Assembly (NCBI GenBank): GCA_963934795.1 | Contig: CAWWAF010000008.1 | Span: 1 to 62,720, forward strand | DNA length: 62,720 nucleotides | Source of the DNA: UBA8438 sp963934795 | GTDB lineage: Bacteria > Acidobacteriota > Vicinamibacteria > Vicinamibacterales > UBA8438 | Direction: 5' to 3' | Shown here: positions 35,269 to 44,745 of the stretch, piece after piece | How the letters are laid out: the number at the start of each line of letters is the position of its first letter | Position numbering within the stretch: position 1 is the first letter of the stretch | Program-made: the position numbers and the translations under genes | Notes under the pieces: generated by a model | Databases searched by the model: none | Told to the model about the DNA's origin: nothing | The model's input: only the letters and a program-made list of their open reading frames with translations

Positions 35269-36249
35269 TTACACGGCGTTGAACGTCGTCACCGCGAAGT
35301 GCGCGTCCTCGTCTACCCACTGGTCGTGACGCGCCAGTCCCACTTCGGCGCCCAGCGCGGCGAGCGCGACGCTCTCGTACTTATACGAACTCTCGGTCCA
35401 GATGGACTCACCGGCGGCGAATGCCACCGCGCAGTCAGCGCCCGGAATGGAGACCATCTGGGCGCACAGGCTCTCCAGGTGCATCTCCACCCGTGATTCG
35501 GCGGCGTTCCAGACGGCGCGGTGGGCAAACTGGTCGAGATCGAAGTTGGCGCCAAGCTCCCGGTTCAGACGCACCAGCAAATTCTTGTTGAAGGCGGCGG
35601 TCACCCCGAGGACGTCGTCGTAGGCAGCGACCAGCTCGGACTCGGGCTTGACGAGGTCGGTGCCCAGCACCAGTCGGTCACCGGATCGAAACCCTCCACG
35701 GACCATGGTCAAGAAGCGGCGGGCGGCCGGCGGGTCGAGGTTCCCGATGTTTGAGCCGAGGAAGGCGACGAGCATGCCGCCGGCACGGCCCTCCGCGTTC
35801 CGTTGTTCGCCAATGTGCTGCAGGCCGGCCTCGTAGGTCGTCTGGTGAGGGGTGACCCGGATCGCAGGAAATCTGGCCAACGTTCGAGCGGCCAACTCGA
35901 GCGCCGTGGCCGACACGTCGACGAGCTCCACGGTCAGATCCACGCCGGCGTCGACCAACCCCGACAGCAGCACCGCCAGCTTCTCACCGTTGCCACCGCC
36001 GAGTTCCACGACGGTGAGCGGCGAGCTCATGCCGGCGCCGATAGCGGCCCCGTGGGTGGTCAGCAGATGTAGCTCAGACCGGGTAATCCGATATTCGGGC
36101 AGCTCGCAGATCGCCTCGAAGAGTTGGGACCCAAGCGCATCGTACAGATACCGGGGCTGGAGTCGTTTGGGGGACGCCTGCAGATCGCGCCGGACGTCGT
36201 CGGCTAGCCGATGACCACTGGAGAGGGTTGCCTCGCTGCTCGTTCCCAT
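35269..36249 (-). CDS. egtD: L-histidine N-alpha-methyltransferase, EgtD
   Basis: A 326-aa SAM methyltransferase. Family motifs are LYDALGSQLFEAICELPEYR (N-terminal), the SAM loop VVELGGGNGEKLAVLL, FLGSNIGN and a C-terminal ESIWTESSYKYE block. EgtD trimethylates histidine to hercynine, the first step to ergothioneine, a sulfur antioxidant. The egtB gene lies directly upstream, supporting the pathway. The frame extends to 36348, only 24 bp after egtB; I chose the Met at 36249 because it gives the usual length of about 320 aa, but both starts are possible and neither has a strong ribosome binding site. Confidence 0.92.
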   Translation of the reverse strand: MGTSSEATLSSGHRLADDVRRDLQASPKRLQPRYLYDALGSQLFEAICELPEYRITRSELHLLTTHGAAIGAGMSSPLTVVELGGGNGEKLAVLLSGLVDAGVDLTVELVDVSATALELAARTLARFPAIRVTPHQTTYEAGLQHIGEQRNAEGRAGGMLVAFLGSNIGNLDPPAARRFLTMVRGGFRSGDRLVLGTDLVKPESELVAAYDDVLGVTAAFNKNLLVRLNRELGANFDLDQFAHRAVWNAAESRVEMHLESLCAQMVSIPGADCAVAFAAGESIWTESSYKYESVALAALGAEVGLARHDQWVDEDAHFAVTTFNAV

Positions 36250-36372
36250 ATCTGGTGGACCCTGTGCCGCCCAATCGACGGTGCGGTGGTTCAGCGTCGA
36301 GCCGGCTGCTAGCGGCCGACGACTCTCAGGCGGCTCCCGTGACGGCATGCCGCGGACATCCCGCCGGCCACG

Positions 36373-37713
36373 TCACTGGGTCGATCGCACGCATCGAAAC
36401 GCCGTATAAACAAACGGATAGTGCGGACGGAACCAGTTGCGAAAGCTCCGCCGGACCAAGCCAGACGCGGTGACGGGCGACGCCCCTTTGATGACATAGT
36501 GCTGCCCGTCAAAAAAGTCAGCCGAGTACTCAGGATAGGAGGCCATGGGACCGAAGCCCGGGAATCCCTCGAAGACGGTCGAGGTCCATTCCCACCCGTT
36601 CCCGACCAGATCGTGGACGCCCCAGGCACTGACGCCGGCGGGATAGGAGCCGACGGGGACCGGCTCCCAATGCTGGAACCCGAAATTGCCTCGGGTAGCG
36701 TCTGGCGGCGCCTCGCCCCAGGGGTGCGACCGCTCGGTCCCCTCCGGGGTCCCGAATGCGGCTCGATGGTATTCGGCTTCCGTGGGCAATCGGAGCCCCT
36801 TCCACCTGGCGTACGCGTTCGCCTCCGCCTGCGAGACATAGACCGGCCAGGCGGGTGACAACGGGATCAAGACAAACATGCCGCGCCAGAACCACTCATC
36901 TCCCTGGCGCGACCAGAACGGCGGATGGTCGACGCCCGCGCCGGTTCGCCATAACCAATCGCTCTCAGACCACCAGGCCTTATTGCTGTACCCACCCGCC
37001 TCGACAAATTCGAGAAATTGCCGGTTGGTGACGTTGTGCACATCGATCGCGAAGGACGGCACGTCCCGCGCGATACGTGGGAACTCGTTGTCCCAGCCAA
37101 ACGGAATCTCGTCCAGCCTGGCGCCGAGCGTTGTCCGACCGGCCGGAATGACCGCCTGCCGCGGTTCCGGCACCACACCGTCACTCACGGTCAGCGCGTC
37201 CGCGGGGCGCTGCTTCCGGGCCAGCGGAAGCCGATGCCACATATACGCCAGCGTCTCCTGATGCAGCTCCTCATGCTCAATGAGCGCGAACACCGCCTGC
37301 CCCCGGTGCAGCACTGGGTGACCCGCCTGCTCAATTGGAGCGTGCGCCAGCGCGTCGAGAATCGCCTCGTCCGCCTGGTCCGCATACTGCCTGACGGTGT
37401 CTCGACTCGGCCACGACCCGATGGCTGCGCCGTCCGCGGCGGCGGTGTCTTCGGGGTCAATACCCCGCGCGAACAACACCTCCAGGTCGTCGTCCAATCC
37501 CGCACGTCCAAGCCCGCGCTTGAGGAGGGTGTTCACACTGAACGCCGGGATGTGGCCCTCGTAGAACACCACGGGATGGCGCAGCGGAATCGGCTGCTCG
37601 TAGTAGGCCTCTGGGGTCAACAGACCAAACAAATCCGTCGTCCGCCGACGCGTCTCGCGGAACCAGTTGATACTCGCTGCTCGATCGACAACCTGTAACG
37701 GTGTCCCGTTCAT
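36373..37713 (-). CDS. egtB: Ergothioneine sulfoxide synthase, EgtB
   Basis: A 446-aa non-haem iron enzyme with an N-terminal DinB-like helical domain and a C-terminal formylglycine-generating-enzyme fold. The iron ligands are visible as HEELHQE (H-x3-H-x-E) with a more N-terminal His near HPVVFYEGH. The C-terminal half has IPAGRTTLGA, NRQFLEFVEAGGY, WPVYVSQAEANAYARW, LPTEAEYHRAAFG and WEWTSTVFEGFPGF. It joins hercynine to cysteine or gamma-glutamylcysteine with oxygen. No egtA or egtC is nearby, so a route using cysteine directly is possible but unproven. The ATG at 37713 has GGAGGACGGAG before it; the longer frame from 37794 is not needed. No egtE-type lyase is in the window. Confidence 0.92.
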   Translation of the reverse strand: MNGTPLQVVDRAASINWFRETRRRTTDLFGLLTPEAYYEQPIPLRHPVVFYEGHIPAFSVNTLLKRGLGRAGLDDDLEVLFARGIDPEDTAAADGAAIGSWPSRDTVRQYADQADEAILDALAHAPIEQAGHPVLHRGQAVFALIEHEELHQETLAYMWHRLPLARKQRPADALTVSDGVVPEPRQAVIPAGRTTLGARLDEIPFGWDNEFPRIARDVPSFAIDVHNVTNRQFLEFVEAGGYSNKAWWSESDWLWRTGAGVDHPPFWSRQGDEWFWRGMFVLIPLSPAWPVYVSQAEANAYARWKGLRLPTEAEYHRAAFGTPEGTERSHPWGEAPPDATRGNFGFQHWEPVPVGSYPAGVSAWGVHDLVGNGWEWTSTVFEGFPGFGPMASYPEYSADFFDGQHYVIKGASPVTASGLVRRSFRNWFRPHYPFVYTAFRCVRSTQ

Positions 37714-37868
37714 CGCTCCGTCCTCCGTCGCGCACCCGCTCTCTGTCGTGCTCCAACACACACTAACATAGGCAGATCTGGGCGGCCTGAGCACGACCAG
37801 TGCCCGGTTCGATATGGTAGCCTGAGGCTGTCTGAGAGGTCCCGTATCGGACGTTCAGGCGTGTCCTC

Positions 37869-37955
37869 GCGAAAGTGGCGGAACTGGCAGACGCGCCGGA
37901 TTTAGGATCCGGTGGCCGGAAGGCTGTGGGGGTTCAAATCCCCCCTTTCGCACCA
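37869..37955 (+). tRNA. tRNA-Leu (anticodon UAG)
   Basis: An 87-nt class II tRNA with acceptor GCGAAAG pairing with CTTTCGC, anticodon loop TTTAGGA giving UAG, a long variable arm, T arm GGGGTTCAAATCC and encoded CCA (37953-37955). It lies 106 bp before tig; the tRNA-Leu/tig neighbourhood is common in bacteria. Confidence 0.95.
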
Positions 37956-38061
37956 TGTTCGGGCGGTCGGCCGCGAGCGCGATTCGCCTGACATGCGAGG
38001 CGACGCCAGCGAAGCCGACGCACACCACGTCGCCACATTACAACGAGGCTGATTCCTAGTC

Positions 38062-39366
38062 ATGAAAGCGGAGATTACCGAGGTGAGCGAGACGCGCAAG
38101 CGTCTCGATGTGGAGATTCCGGTCGAGCAAGTCGACGACGCGCTCAGCCGACTCGCGAAACGATTAAGTCGGCGCGCCAAGGTGCCCGGATTCCGCCCCG
38201 GCAAGGTACCCATCAGTATTGTCAGGCAACGTTTTCAACAGGACCTGTTACATGACGTGGCGCACGACCTCGTGCCGAAGGCCGTCGACGAGGCGTTGCG
38301 CGACCGAGAGCTGACCCCCATCGACACCCCGGATGTACGCGAGGTGTCGGTCAACGACGGGCAACCGTTGACCTTTCACGCCCTCTTCGAAGTGATGCCC
38401 ACGATCACCGAGCTGGACTACGACGCCGTCACCCTGAGGCGCACGCCCATCGTCCCCGACGAGGCCGCTACCGACAAGGCGCTCGAAGAGCTCCGTGTGC
38501 GCGGCAGTCGCCCTGAGCCGGTTGCTGACCGCACGGTGGTAGAAGGCGGCGACATTGTCACGGTCGACATGGCCCGACGCGGCGTATCGGGACCGGACGG
38601 CGCACCGCCGCCAGAGATCCCGGAAGACCGGAACGAGGGGGTAACGGTGGAACTCGGGGCCTCTGCGAACCCGCCCGGGTTCGACGACGAACTGATCGGG
38701 TTGCAGATGGACGACGCGAAGGCGTTCGAGCTGACCTATCCGACCGACTTCGAGCAGGCGGACCTCGCCGGCACGACCGTCGCCTACGACGTCACCGTCC
38801 GGGCGCTGCACCAACGGCACCTGCCGGACCTCGACGACGCATTTGCCAAGACCCTCGGCAACTTCGACACCCTGGCCGTGCTCCGCGAACAGATCACGAC
38901 AGATCTGCGTCGCGAAGCAGAGGCGGAGGCGGACCGCGGCGTTCGCCGAGAGCTGTTGTCGCAGCTGACGTCTCGACTCACGGTGGAGATTCCGGACGCG
39001 CTGGTGAACCGGGAGATCGCTCGACGCCTCGAGCAGATCGCCCAACGCATGGCGCAGCAACAGATAGACCCCAGAACGGCGAACGTTGACTGGGAGGCGC
39101 TCCGCGAAGAACAGCGCGCCCCGGCGACGGATACGGTACGCGGGTCGCTCTTGCTGGATGAGATCGCCCAGCGGGAGACCTTGACCGTGACCGACGACGA
39201 TGTCGACCAGGAAGTCACGCGGTACGCAGAACGGCTGGGCCAGACGCCGGCGGCTGTGCGCGCGCAGCTCGACAAGGACAATGGATTGGCTGCGCTCGCG
39301 GAGGGATTGCGGCGAGAGAAGACGGTCGAGCTGCTGCTCTCGCGTGCTACGATCGTTACTGCGTGA
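38062..39366 (+). CDS. tig: Trigger factor
   Basis: A 434-aa ribosome-bound chaperone (E. coli 432). The ribosome-docking loop is GFRPGKVP (about 46-53) in the N-terminal domain, an FKBP-like prolyl isomerase domain spans about 155-240 (VTVDMARRGVSG; ELTYPTDFEQADLAG), and the helical C-terminal arms follow. It holds nascent chains at the exit tunnel. It heads the conserved series tig-clpP-clpX-lon, 60 bp before clpP. No CIRCE element was recognised upstream. Confidence 0.96.
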   Translation: MKAEITEVSETRKRLDVEIPVEQVDDALSRLAKRLSRRAKVPGFRPGKVPISIVRQRFQQDLLHDVAHDLVPKAVDEALRDRELTPIDTPDVREVSVNDGQPLTFHALFEVMPTITELDYDAVTLRRTPIVPDEAATDKALEELRVRGSRPEPVADRTVVEGGDIVTVDMARRGVSGPDGAPPPEIPEDRNEGVTVELGASANPPGFDDELIGLQMDDAKAFELTYPTDFEQADLAGTTVAYDVTVRALHQRHLPDLDDAFAKTLGNFDTLAVLREQITTDLRREAEAEADRGVRRELLSQLTSRLTVEIPDALVNREIARRLEQIAQRMAQQQIDPRTANVDWEALREEQRAPATDTVRGSLLLDEIAQRETLTVTDDDVDQEVTRYAERLGQTPAAVRAQLDKDNGLAALAEGLRREKTVELLLSRATIVTA

Positions 39367-39426
39367 GTGTCGTCCATCCCGGCTACCCCCTCTGCTAACC
39401 CCCGTTCGTCTGTGAGTGATTCGAAC

Positions 39427-40029
39427 ATGTCTGACGCCCGAAATCAGTTGGTTCCCATGGTCGTCGAGCAGACCAATCGTGGCGAGCGCGCCTACGACAT
39501 CTACTCGCGACTCTTGAAGGACAGCATCATCTTCATCGGGACACCGATCGAAGACAGCATCGCCAACCTGGTCATCGCCCAGATGTTGTTTCTCGAGGCG
39601 GAAGACCCGGACCGCGACATCGTGCTGTATATAAACAGCCCCGGCGGGTCCATTTCGGCGGGCCTGGCGATTTACGACACGATGCAGTTCATCAAGCCTG
39701 ACGTGCAGACGGTCTGCATCGGTCAGGCGGCCTCAATGGCCGCCGTCCTGCTCGCCGCCGGGACGAAGGGCAAGCGCTACAGCCTCCCGAACTCACGCAT
39801 CGTCATCCACCAGCCGCTGATGAGTGGTCTCGCCGGGCAGGCCACAGACATCGACATTCATGCGCGCGAAATTCTGCGGATGCGCAGCCGCCTGAACGAC
39901 ATGCTGGTTGCGCACACCGGCCAGGACGTAGCGCGTATCGAAAAAGACACCGAACGCGACCACATCATGGACGCTGAGCAAGGTCTGGAATACGGTATTA
40001 TTGACGAAGTCATCAGGCAGCGCGCCTAG
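39427..40029 (+). CDS. clpP: ClpP protease proteolytic subunit
   Basis: A 200-aa serine protease. The catalytic triad is visible: Ser in GQAASMAAVLLAAG (about 98), His in RIVIHQPL (about 123) and Asp in the TERDHIM block (about 172). The N-terminus LVPMVVEQTNRGERAYDIYS matches the axial-loop region of E. coli ClpP. It forms two heptameric rings and degrades substrates fed by ClpX, encoded 69 bp downstream. The frame extends back to the tig stop; I chose the ATG at 39427 because the family starts there, though its ribosome binding site is weak. Confidence 0.97.
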   Translation: MSDARNQLVPMVVEQTNRGERAYDIYSRLLKDSIIFIGTPIEDSIANLVIAQMLFLEAEDPDRDIVLYINSPGGSISAGLAIYDTMQFIKPDVQTVCIGQAASMAAVLLAAGTKGKRYSLPNSRIVIHQPLMSGLAGQATDIDIHAREILRMRSRLNDMLVAHTGQDVARIEKDTERDHIMDAEQGLEYGIIDEVIRQRA

Positions 40030-40098
40030 AGAGAAAGTGCCTGAGCAAACGAGTCCCAGACGAAGCGTCGCGAGGCGTGCCCCCGATGTCGTGTGACC

Positions 40099-41346
40099 AT
40101 GGCCAAGAAAAGCGGTGAACCCGAAATCCTGCGTTGCTCCTTCTGCAACAAGGACCAGAACGACGTTCGGAAGCTGATTGCCGGCCCGACCGTGTTCATC
40201 TGTGACGAGTGTGTCGAGGTCTGTAACGACATCATCGCCGACGACAACCGTTTCGAGAATCGGAGCACACGGTCCACGCTGCCGGTCCCCCAGGAAATCA
40301 AGAAATTCCTGGACGAGTATGTGATCGGGCAGGAGCAGACCAAAAAGAAACTCTCGGTCGCGGTCTACAACCACTACAAACGAGTTGAGATCCAGAAGCA
40401 GTCGAAGAACCGGAACGACACGGAACTCGCCAAGTCCAACATCCTGCTGATTGGCCCCACTGGCACTGGCAAGACGCTGATGGCCCAGACGCTGGCCAAA
40501 ATGCTATCGGTGCCGTTCACGATCGTCGACGCCACCACGCTGACCGAGGCGGGGTATGTCGGCGAGGATGTCGAGAACATCGTCCTCAAGCTGTTGCAAG
40601 CGGCCGGTGGCGATATCGAGAAATGCCAGCAGGGCATCATCTACATCGACGAGATCGACAAGATCTGCCGCAAGGACGAGAACCCGTCGATCACGCGGGA
40701 CGTGTCGGGTGAGGGTGTCCAGCAGGCGTTGCTGAAGATTCTCGAGGGCACTGTCGCCAATGTGCCACCGCAGGGTGGTCGCAAACACCCGCACCAGGAA
40801 TTTTTCCAGATCGATACCAGCCACGTGTTGTTCATCTGCGGGGGCGCATTCGTCGGGCTGGACGAGACCATCCAGCGACGTGTCGGTCGCAAGATGCTTG
40901 GTTTCGGCGCGGAGATCAAGAGCTCGCGTGAACGCGACCTCGGCTCGACCCTGGAAATGGTCGAACCGGAGGACCTCATGCGCTACGGCCTGATCCCGGA
41001 GTTCGTCGGACGCCTCCCCGTCATCGGGGCGCTCCACGAGCTGGACAAGCCGGCACTGATACAAATCCTCACGCAGCCGCGTAACGCTATCACCCGCCAG
41101 TATGAGCGGCTGTTCGAGTATGAGAACGTCAAGCTCCGATTCACCGACGACGCCTTGGACGCGATCGCGGAATCGGCGCTCGACCGCAAGATCGGGGCGC
41201 GCGGGTTGCGCATGATCATCGAGAAACTGATGCTCGACATCATGTACACCCTGCCGGGACAGAAGAAAATCCGCGAATGCGTGATCACACGCGAAGTGGT
41301 GCTGTCCCAGGACGACCCGATTACCGTCATGGAGAAAGCCGGCTAA
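40099..41346 (+). CDS. clpX: ClpX ATP-dependent unfoldase
   Basis: A 415-aa AAA+ protein. The N-terminal zinc finger has CSFCNK and CDECVEVC, Walker A is GPTGTGKT, Walker B IIYIDEID, the ClpP-docking IGF-type loop is replaced by LGFGAE, the RKH-like pore block lies in FVGRLPVIG, and sensor 2 is GARGLR. It selects substrates (for example ssrA-tagged proteins) and threads them into ClpP. A GTG at 40093 is also in frame; the ATG two codons later gives the usual MAKK start. Follows clpP directly, and lon starts 34 bp after it. Confidence 0.96.
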   Translation: MAKKSGEPEILRCSFCNKDQNDVRKLIAGPTVFICDECVEVCNDIIADDNRFENRSTRSTLPVPQEIKKFLDEYVIGQEQTKKKLSVAVYNHYKRVEIQKQSKNRNDTELAKSNILLIGPTGTGKTLMAQTLAKMLSVPFTIVDATTLTEAGYVGEDVENIVLKLLQAAGGDIEKCQQGIIYIDEIDKICRKDENPSITRDVSGEGVQQALLKILEGTVANVPPQGGRKHPHQEFFQIDTSHVLFICGGAFVGLDETIQRRVGRKMLGFGAEIKSSRERDLGSTLEMVEPEDLMRYGLIPEFVGRLPVIGALHELDKPALIQILTQPRNAITRQYERLFEYENVKLRFTDDALDAIAESALDRKIGARGLRMIIEKLMLDIMYTLPGQKKIRECVITREVVLSQDDPITVMEKAG

Positions 41347-41380
41347 CCTCCCTCGTTTGCCGGTCCGCGATACCCCAACT

Positions 41381-43765
41381 ATGGAAGTCTACGAAACGCT
41401 CCCGATAGTGCCCCTGCGCGATGTCGTCGTGTTTCCACACATGATGATGCCGTTCGTCATCGGCCGACCATCGTCGACACGCGCGCTCGAACACGCGCTC
41501 GTGAAAGACAAGCGGATCTTTCTCGCGGCCCAGCAGGACGCCGCGACGGACGACCCACAGCCGGAAGACATCTACACGATGGGCTGTGTGGCCAACATCG
41601 TCCAGAGCCTGAAACTGCCGGACGGCAACATCAAGGTCCTGGTGGAAGGCCTCGAGCGCGCGCGCGCGGTCGAGTGGAAGGAAGACAAGGGCTTCTACCG
41701 GGTCGTGGCGAAGCTGCTGCCGAAGCAGGAGGACGCCGGCGACGACGTCGAAGGCACGATGAGTAAGGTCGTCGCGCAGTTTGAGCAATACGTCAAGCTC
41801 TCGAACAACCTGCACTACGACGCCATGATTGCGGCCGTGCGGGTAGACGACGCCAGCAAGCTCGCAGATACCATCGCAGCCCATCTGGTCGTTGGGGTGG
41901 AGGAGAAGCAGAACCTGCTGGAGATGATCTCGCCACTCGAACGGCTCGTGCGAATTGCGAGCCTGCTCGACGTCGAGGTAGACAAACTGCAGGTCGACCG
42001 CCGGATCCAATCTCGCGTGAAGAAGCAGATGGAGAAGGCGCAGAAAGAGTACTACCTCAACGAGAAGATGAAGGCGATCCAGAAAGAACTGGGTCGCAAG
42101 GAAGACAAGGGCAACGACCTCGACGACCTCAAGAAGAAGATCGAACAGGCGCGCATGCCGAAGGAGGTCGAGGAGAAGGCGACCCAGGAGCTGAAGCGAC
42201 TTGAGGGCATGCCCCCGATGTCGGCCGAGGCGACGGTGTCACGCAATTACCTCGACTGGCTCATCGCGGTGCCATGGCACAAGAAATCGCGAGAAAGCCG
42301 CGACCTGGAAAAGGCCGAGGCCATCCTCAACAAGGACCACTACGGCTTGGAGAAGATCAAGGACCGCATCCTTGAGTTCCTGGCGGTCCGGACATTGGTG
42401 CGCAAGCCGAAGAGCACGATCTTGACCCTGACCGGTCCGCCGGGAGTCGGCAAGACATCGTTGGCGAAGTCGATTGCGAGGGCCACGAACCGCAAGTTCG
42501 TCCGGCTATCGGTTGGTGGCGTCAGAGATGAGGCAGAGATTCGCGGTCACCGGCGCACCTACATCGGCGCGTTCCCGGGTCAGATCATCCAGATGATGAA
42601 GAAGGCCGGCACGATGAACCCGGTGTTTCTCCTGGATGAAGTCGACAAGATGTCGATGGACTTCCGAGGAGACCCGTCGGCAGCGCTGCTGGAGGTGCTC
42701 GACCCGGAACAGAACCACACCTTCCTCGACCACTACCTGGATGTCGAGTACGACCTGTCCAACGTCATGTTCGTGTGCACGGCCAACGTCCTGCACACGG
42801 TCCCGCAGGCGCTGCGTGACCGGATGGAAGTGTTGCAACTCGCCGGGTATACCGAGTTGGAGAAGGTCGAAATCGCCAAGACGTTCCTGTCGCCCAAGGC
42901 GGTCAAGGGCACGGGGCTGACCAAGAAGCAGATCCAGTTCAAGGGCGAGGCGTTTGAGGCCATCATCCGGCGCTACACGCGTGAAGCCGGGGTCCGCAGC
43001 CTGGAACGCGAACTGCACGCCGTATGCCGGAAGGTCGCGCGCAAGGTGGTGCGGGAAGGCAAGCAGTTCTCGGAAGCCATCACGGCCGACAAAATTACCG
43101 AATACCTCGGCGTGCCGCGCTATCGACCGCAGATGGCCGAAGAAGCCAACGAGATCGGCATCGCCACCGGACTGGCCTGGACCGAAGCCGGCGGCGAATT
43201 GCTGGTGACCGAGTCGACCCTCATGCCGGGCAAGGGTCGGCTAACCCTGACCGGACAATTGGGCGACGTCATGCAGGAGTCGGCGAAGGCGGCGATGAGC
43301 TTCGTGCGCTCGAGGGCCGAACAGTACGGTCTGCCAAAAGACTTCCACAGCAATACCGACATTCATCTGCACGTGCCGGAGGGCGCCATCCCGAAAGATG
43401 GGCCATCGGCCGGCATCACGCTGGCCACCGCGTTGATTTCAAACCTGGCCCAGATACCGACGCGCCGGGAAGTCGCCATGACCGGTGAGATTACCCTCCG
43501 CGGCAAGGTCCTTCCCATCGGCGGTGTGAAAGACAAGGTGCTGGGGGCCCATCGGGCCGGAGTGACGACGATTATCCTGCCGAAGGACAATGAGAAAGAT
43601 CTCGCGGACATTCCGAAGGCCGTCCTCGACATCCTGGACATGCACCTGGTCGAGTCCATGGACGAAGTGCTGAAGATTGCGCTCGCTGAACCGCTGTCTG
43701 GACGCATCGCGGCGGACCAAACCGACGCCCAGGCGGTGCCCCAGGATGAGGGCGTCACACACTAG
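41381..43765 (+). CDS. lon: ATP-dependent protease Lon
   Basis: A 794-aa LonA protease: an N-terminal substrate-binding domain (LPIVPLRDVVVFPHM), a long coiled coil (about 190-260), the AAA+ module (Walker A GPPGVGKTSLAKSIA, about 352; Walker B PVFLLDEVDKM; about 420) and the protease domain with the catalytic Ser in KDGPSAGITLATAL (about 678) and Lys in GGVKDKVLGAHRAG (about 720). It degrades misfolded and regulatory proteins. Neither the ATG at 41381 nor the in-frame TTG at 41357 has a good ribosome binding site; the ATG fits the family start. engB follows by 34 bp, as in many genomes. Confidence 0.96.
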   Translation: MEVYETLPIVPLRDVVVFPHMMMPFVIGRPSSTRALEHALVKDKRIFLAAQQDAATDDPQPEDIYTMGCVANIVQSLKLPDGNIKVLVEGLERARAVEWKEDKGFYRVVAKLLPKQEDAGDDVEGTMSKVVAQFEQYVKLSNNLHYDAMIAAVRVDDASKLADTIAAHLVVGVEEKQNLLEMISPLERLVRIASLLDVEVDKLQVDRRIQSRVKKQMEKAQKEYYLNEKMKAIQKELGRKEDKGNDLDDLKKKIEQARMPKEVEEKATQELKRLEGMPPMSAEATVSRNYLDWLIAVPWHKKSRESRDLEKAEAILNKDHYGLEKIKDRILEFLAVRTLVRKPKSTILTLTGPPGVGKTSLAKSIARATNRKFVRLSVGGVRDEAEIRGHRRTYIGAFPGQIIQMMKKAGTMNPVFLLDEVDKMSMDFRGDPSAALLEVLDPEQNHTFLDHYLDVEYDLSNVMFVCTANVLHTVPQALRDRMEVLQLAGYTELEKVEIAKTFLSPKAVKGTGLTKKQIQFKGEAFEAIIRRYTREAGVRSLERELHAVCRKVARKVVREGKQFSEAITADKITEYLGVPRYRPQMAEEANEIGIATGLAWTEAGGELLVTESTLMPGKGRLTLTGQLGDVMQESAKAAMSFVRSRAEQYGLPKDFHSNTDIHLHVPEGAIPKDGPSAGITLATALISNLAQIPTRREVAMTGEITLRGKVLPIGGVKDKVLGAHRAGVTTIILPKDNEKDLADIPKAVLDILDMHLVESMDEVLKIALAEPLSGRIAADQTDAQAVPQDEGVTH

Positions 43766-43799
43766 GGCGGCGCACTAACCACCAGGCTACGAGAGGCGG

Positions 43800-44447
43800 A
43801 TGAAGATTCAGGCCGCCGAGTTCGTGACGAGCGTCGGCCTCCAGGGACGGTTGCCGGTATCGCATCTGCCGCAAGTGGTTCTGGTTGGTCGCTCGAACGT
43901 CGGCAAATCAACCCTCATCAACGCGCTGGCGCGCCGGAAAATTGCGCGTGCCGGCGGCGCCCCCGGTACGACACGTCTGCTCAACGTGTATCGGCTGTCG
44001 CTCGCCAAAGCTCACGGCGAGTTGCTGTTGATGGACCTGCCGGGCTATGGCTATGCGCGGGGCGGGTCATCCAACAGCGGGTTCGATCGGCTGACGGCGC
44101 GGTACTTTGAGCCCGATCCAGGCGAGACGCCTGACCGCCCCGGAAACGTCGGGCCGAGCGGAGCCGTCCTATTGGTAGATGCGCGCCATCCGGGGTTGGC
44201 GAACGATCGCGAGGCGTTCACCTGGTTGCAGGAGATGGAGTTGCCACTGATCGTGGCGGCAACCAAGATAGATCGGCTGACGCGCAACGCCCGGACGAAG
44301 AACCTGCGAGCGCACCAGACGGCACTGGGCCACACTGTGTTGCCCGTATCGGCGAAGCTGGGCGACGGCCTTCCCACGTTCTGGGCCGCCCTGCTGGCGA
44401 TGGCTGAGGGGTCGTTGTCTGCTACAATGGGAAGTTCGGTAAGGTGA
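43800..44447 (+). CDS. engB: Ribosome biogenesis GTPase EngB/YsxC/YihA
   Basis: A 215-aa small GTPase. G1 is GRSNVGKS (about 31-38), G2 GAPGTTR, G3 DLPGYGYA (about 79), G4 ATKIDRL (about 158) and G5 PVSAKLGDG. An insert of roughly 20 residues (EPDPGETPDRPGNVG) lies between G3 and G4 where related proteins are shorter. It helps assemble the large ribosomal subunit. Its gene position after lon is conserved in many bacteria. The TACAAT at 44423-44428 within its 3' end may start the rpmE transcript. Confidence 0.94.
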   Translation: MKIQAAEFVTSVGLQGRLPVSHLPQVVLVGRSNVGKSTLINALARRKIARAGGAPGTTRLLNVYRLSLAKAHGELLLMDLPGYGYARGGSSNSGFDRLTARYFEPDPGETPDRPGNVGPSGAVLLVDARHPGLANDREAFTWLQEMELPLIVAATKIDRLTRNARTKNLRAHQTALGHTVLPVSAKLGDGLPTFWAALLAMAEGSLSATMGSSVR

Positions 44448-44460
44448 CGAGGAGTAGACA

Positions 44461-44745
44461 GTGAGAAAAGGTATCCACCCGGAATATCACGAGGTCGAGG
44501 TCCACTGTGCCTGCGGCACCACGTGGAAGAGCCGGTCGACCAAGAAAGAAGTGCGGCTCGAAATCTGTTCGAATTGCCATCCCTTCTTTACAGGTAAACA
44601 GAAGCTGATCGACACCGAGGGACGCGTCGAGCGGTTCACGAAGAAGTACGGTGCGCAAACGGTGGCGGGGCTCAAAGAGCGGCAAGAGCGGCTCGAAAAG
44701 CAGCGAAAATCGCCAGGCGCAGCGGATTCGACAGAGGCCAGCTAG
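44461..44745 (+). CDS. rpmE: Ribosomal protein bL31 (zinc-binding form)
   Basis: A 94-aa protein with start GTG and a GAGGAG site 6 nt before it. It opens MRKGIHPEYHEVEVHCACGT and has the four zinc cysteines (two in HCACG, two in CSNCHPF) of the C+ form. The C-terminal tail of about 25 residues is charged and longer than in E. coli L31 (70 aa). TAG is its stop; the same CTAG is also the stop of the convergent mrfB-like gene. Confidence 0.95.
   Translation: MRKGIHPEYHEVEVHCACGTTWKSRSTKKEVRLEICSNCHPFFTGKQKLIDTEGRVERFTKKYGAQTVAGLKERQERLEKQRKSPGAADSTEAS

Noticed and set aside
34151..35329. 392-codon plus-strand frame opposite the AI-2E permease.
   Set aside because: His/Arg/Gln/Pro-rich composition without any motif, typical of an antisense shadow of a membrane protein gene.
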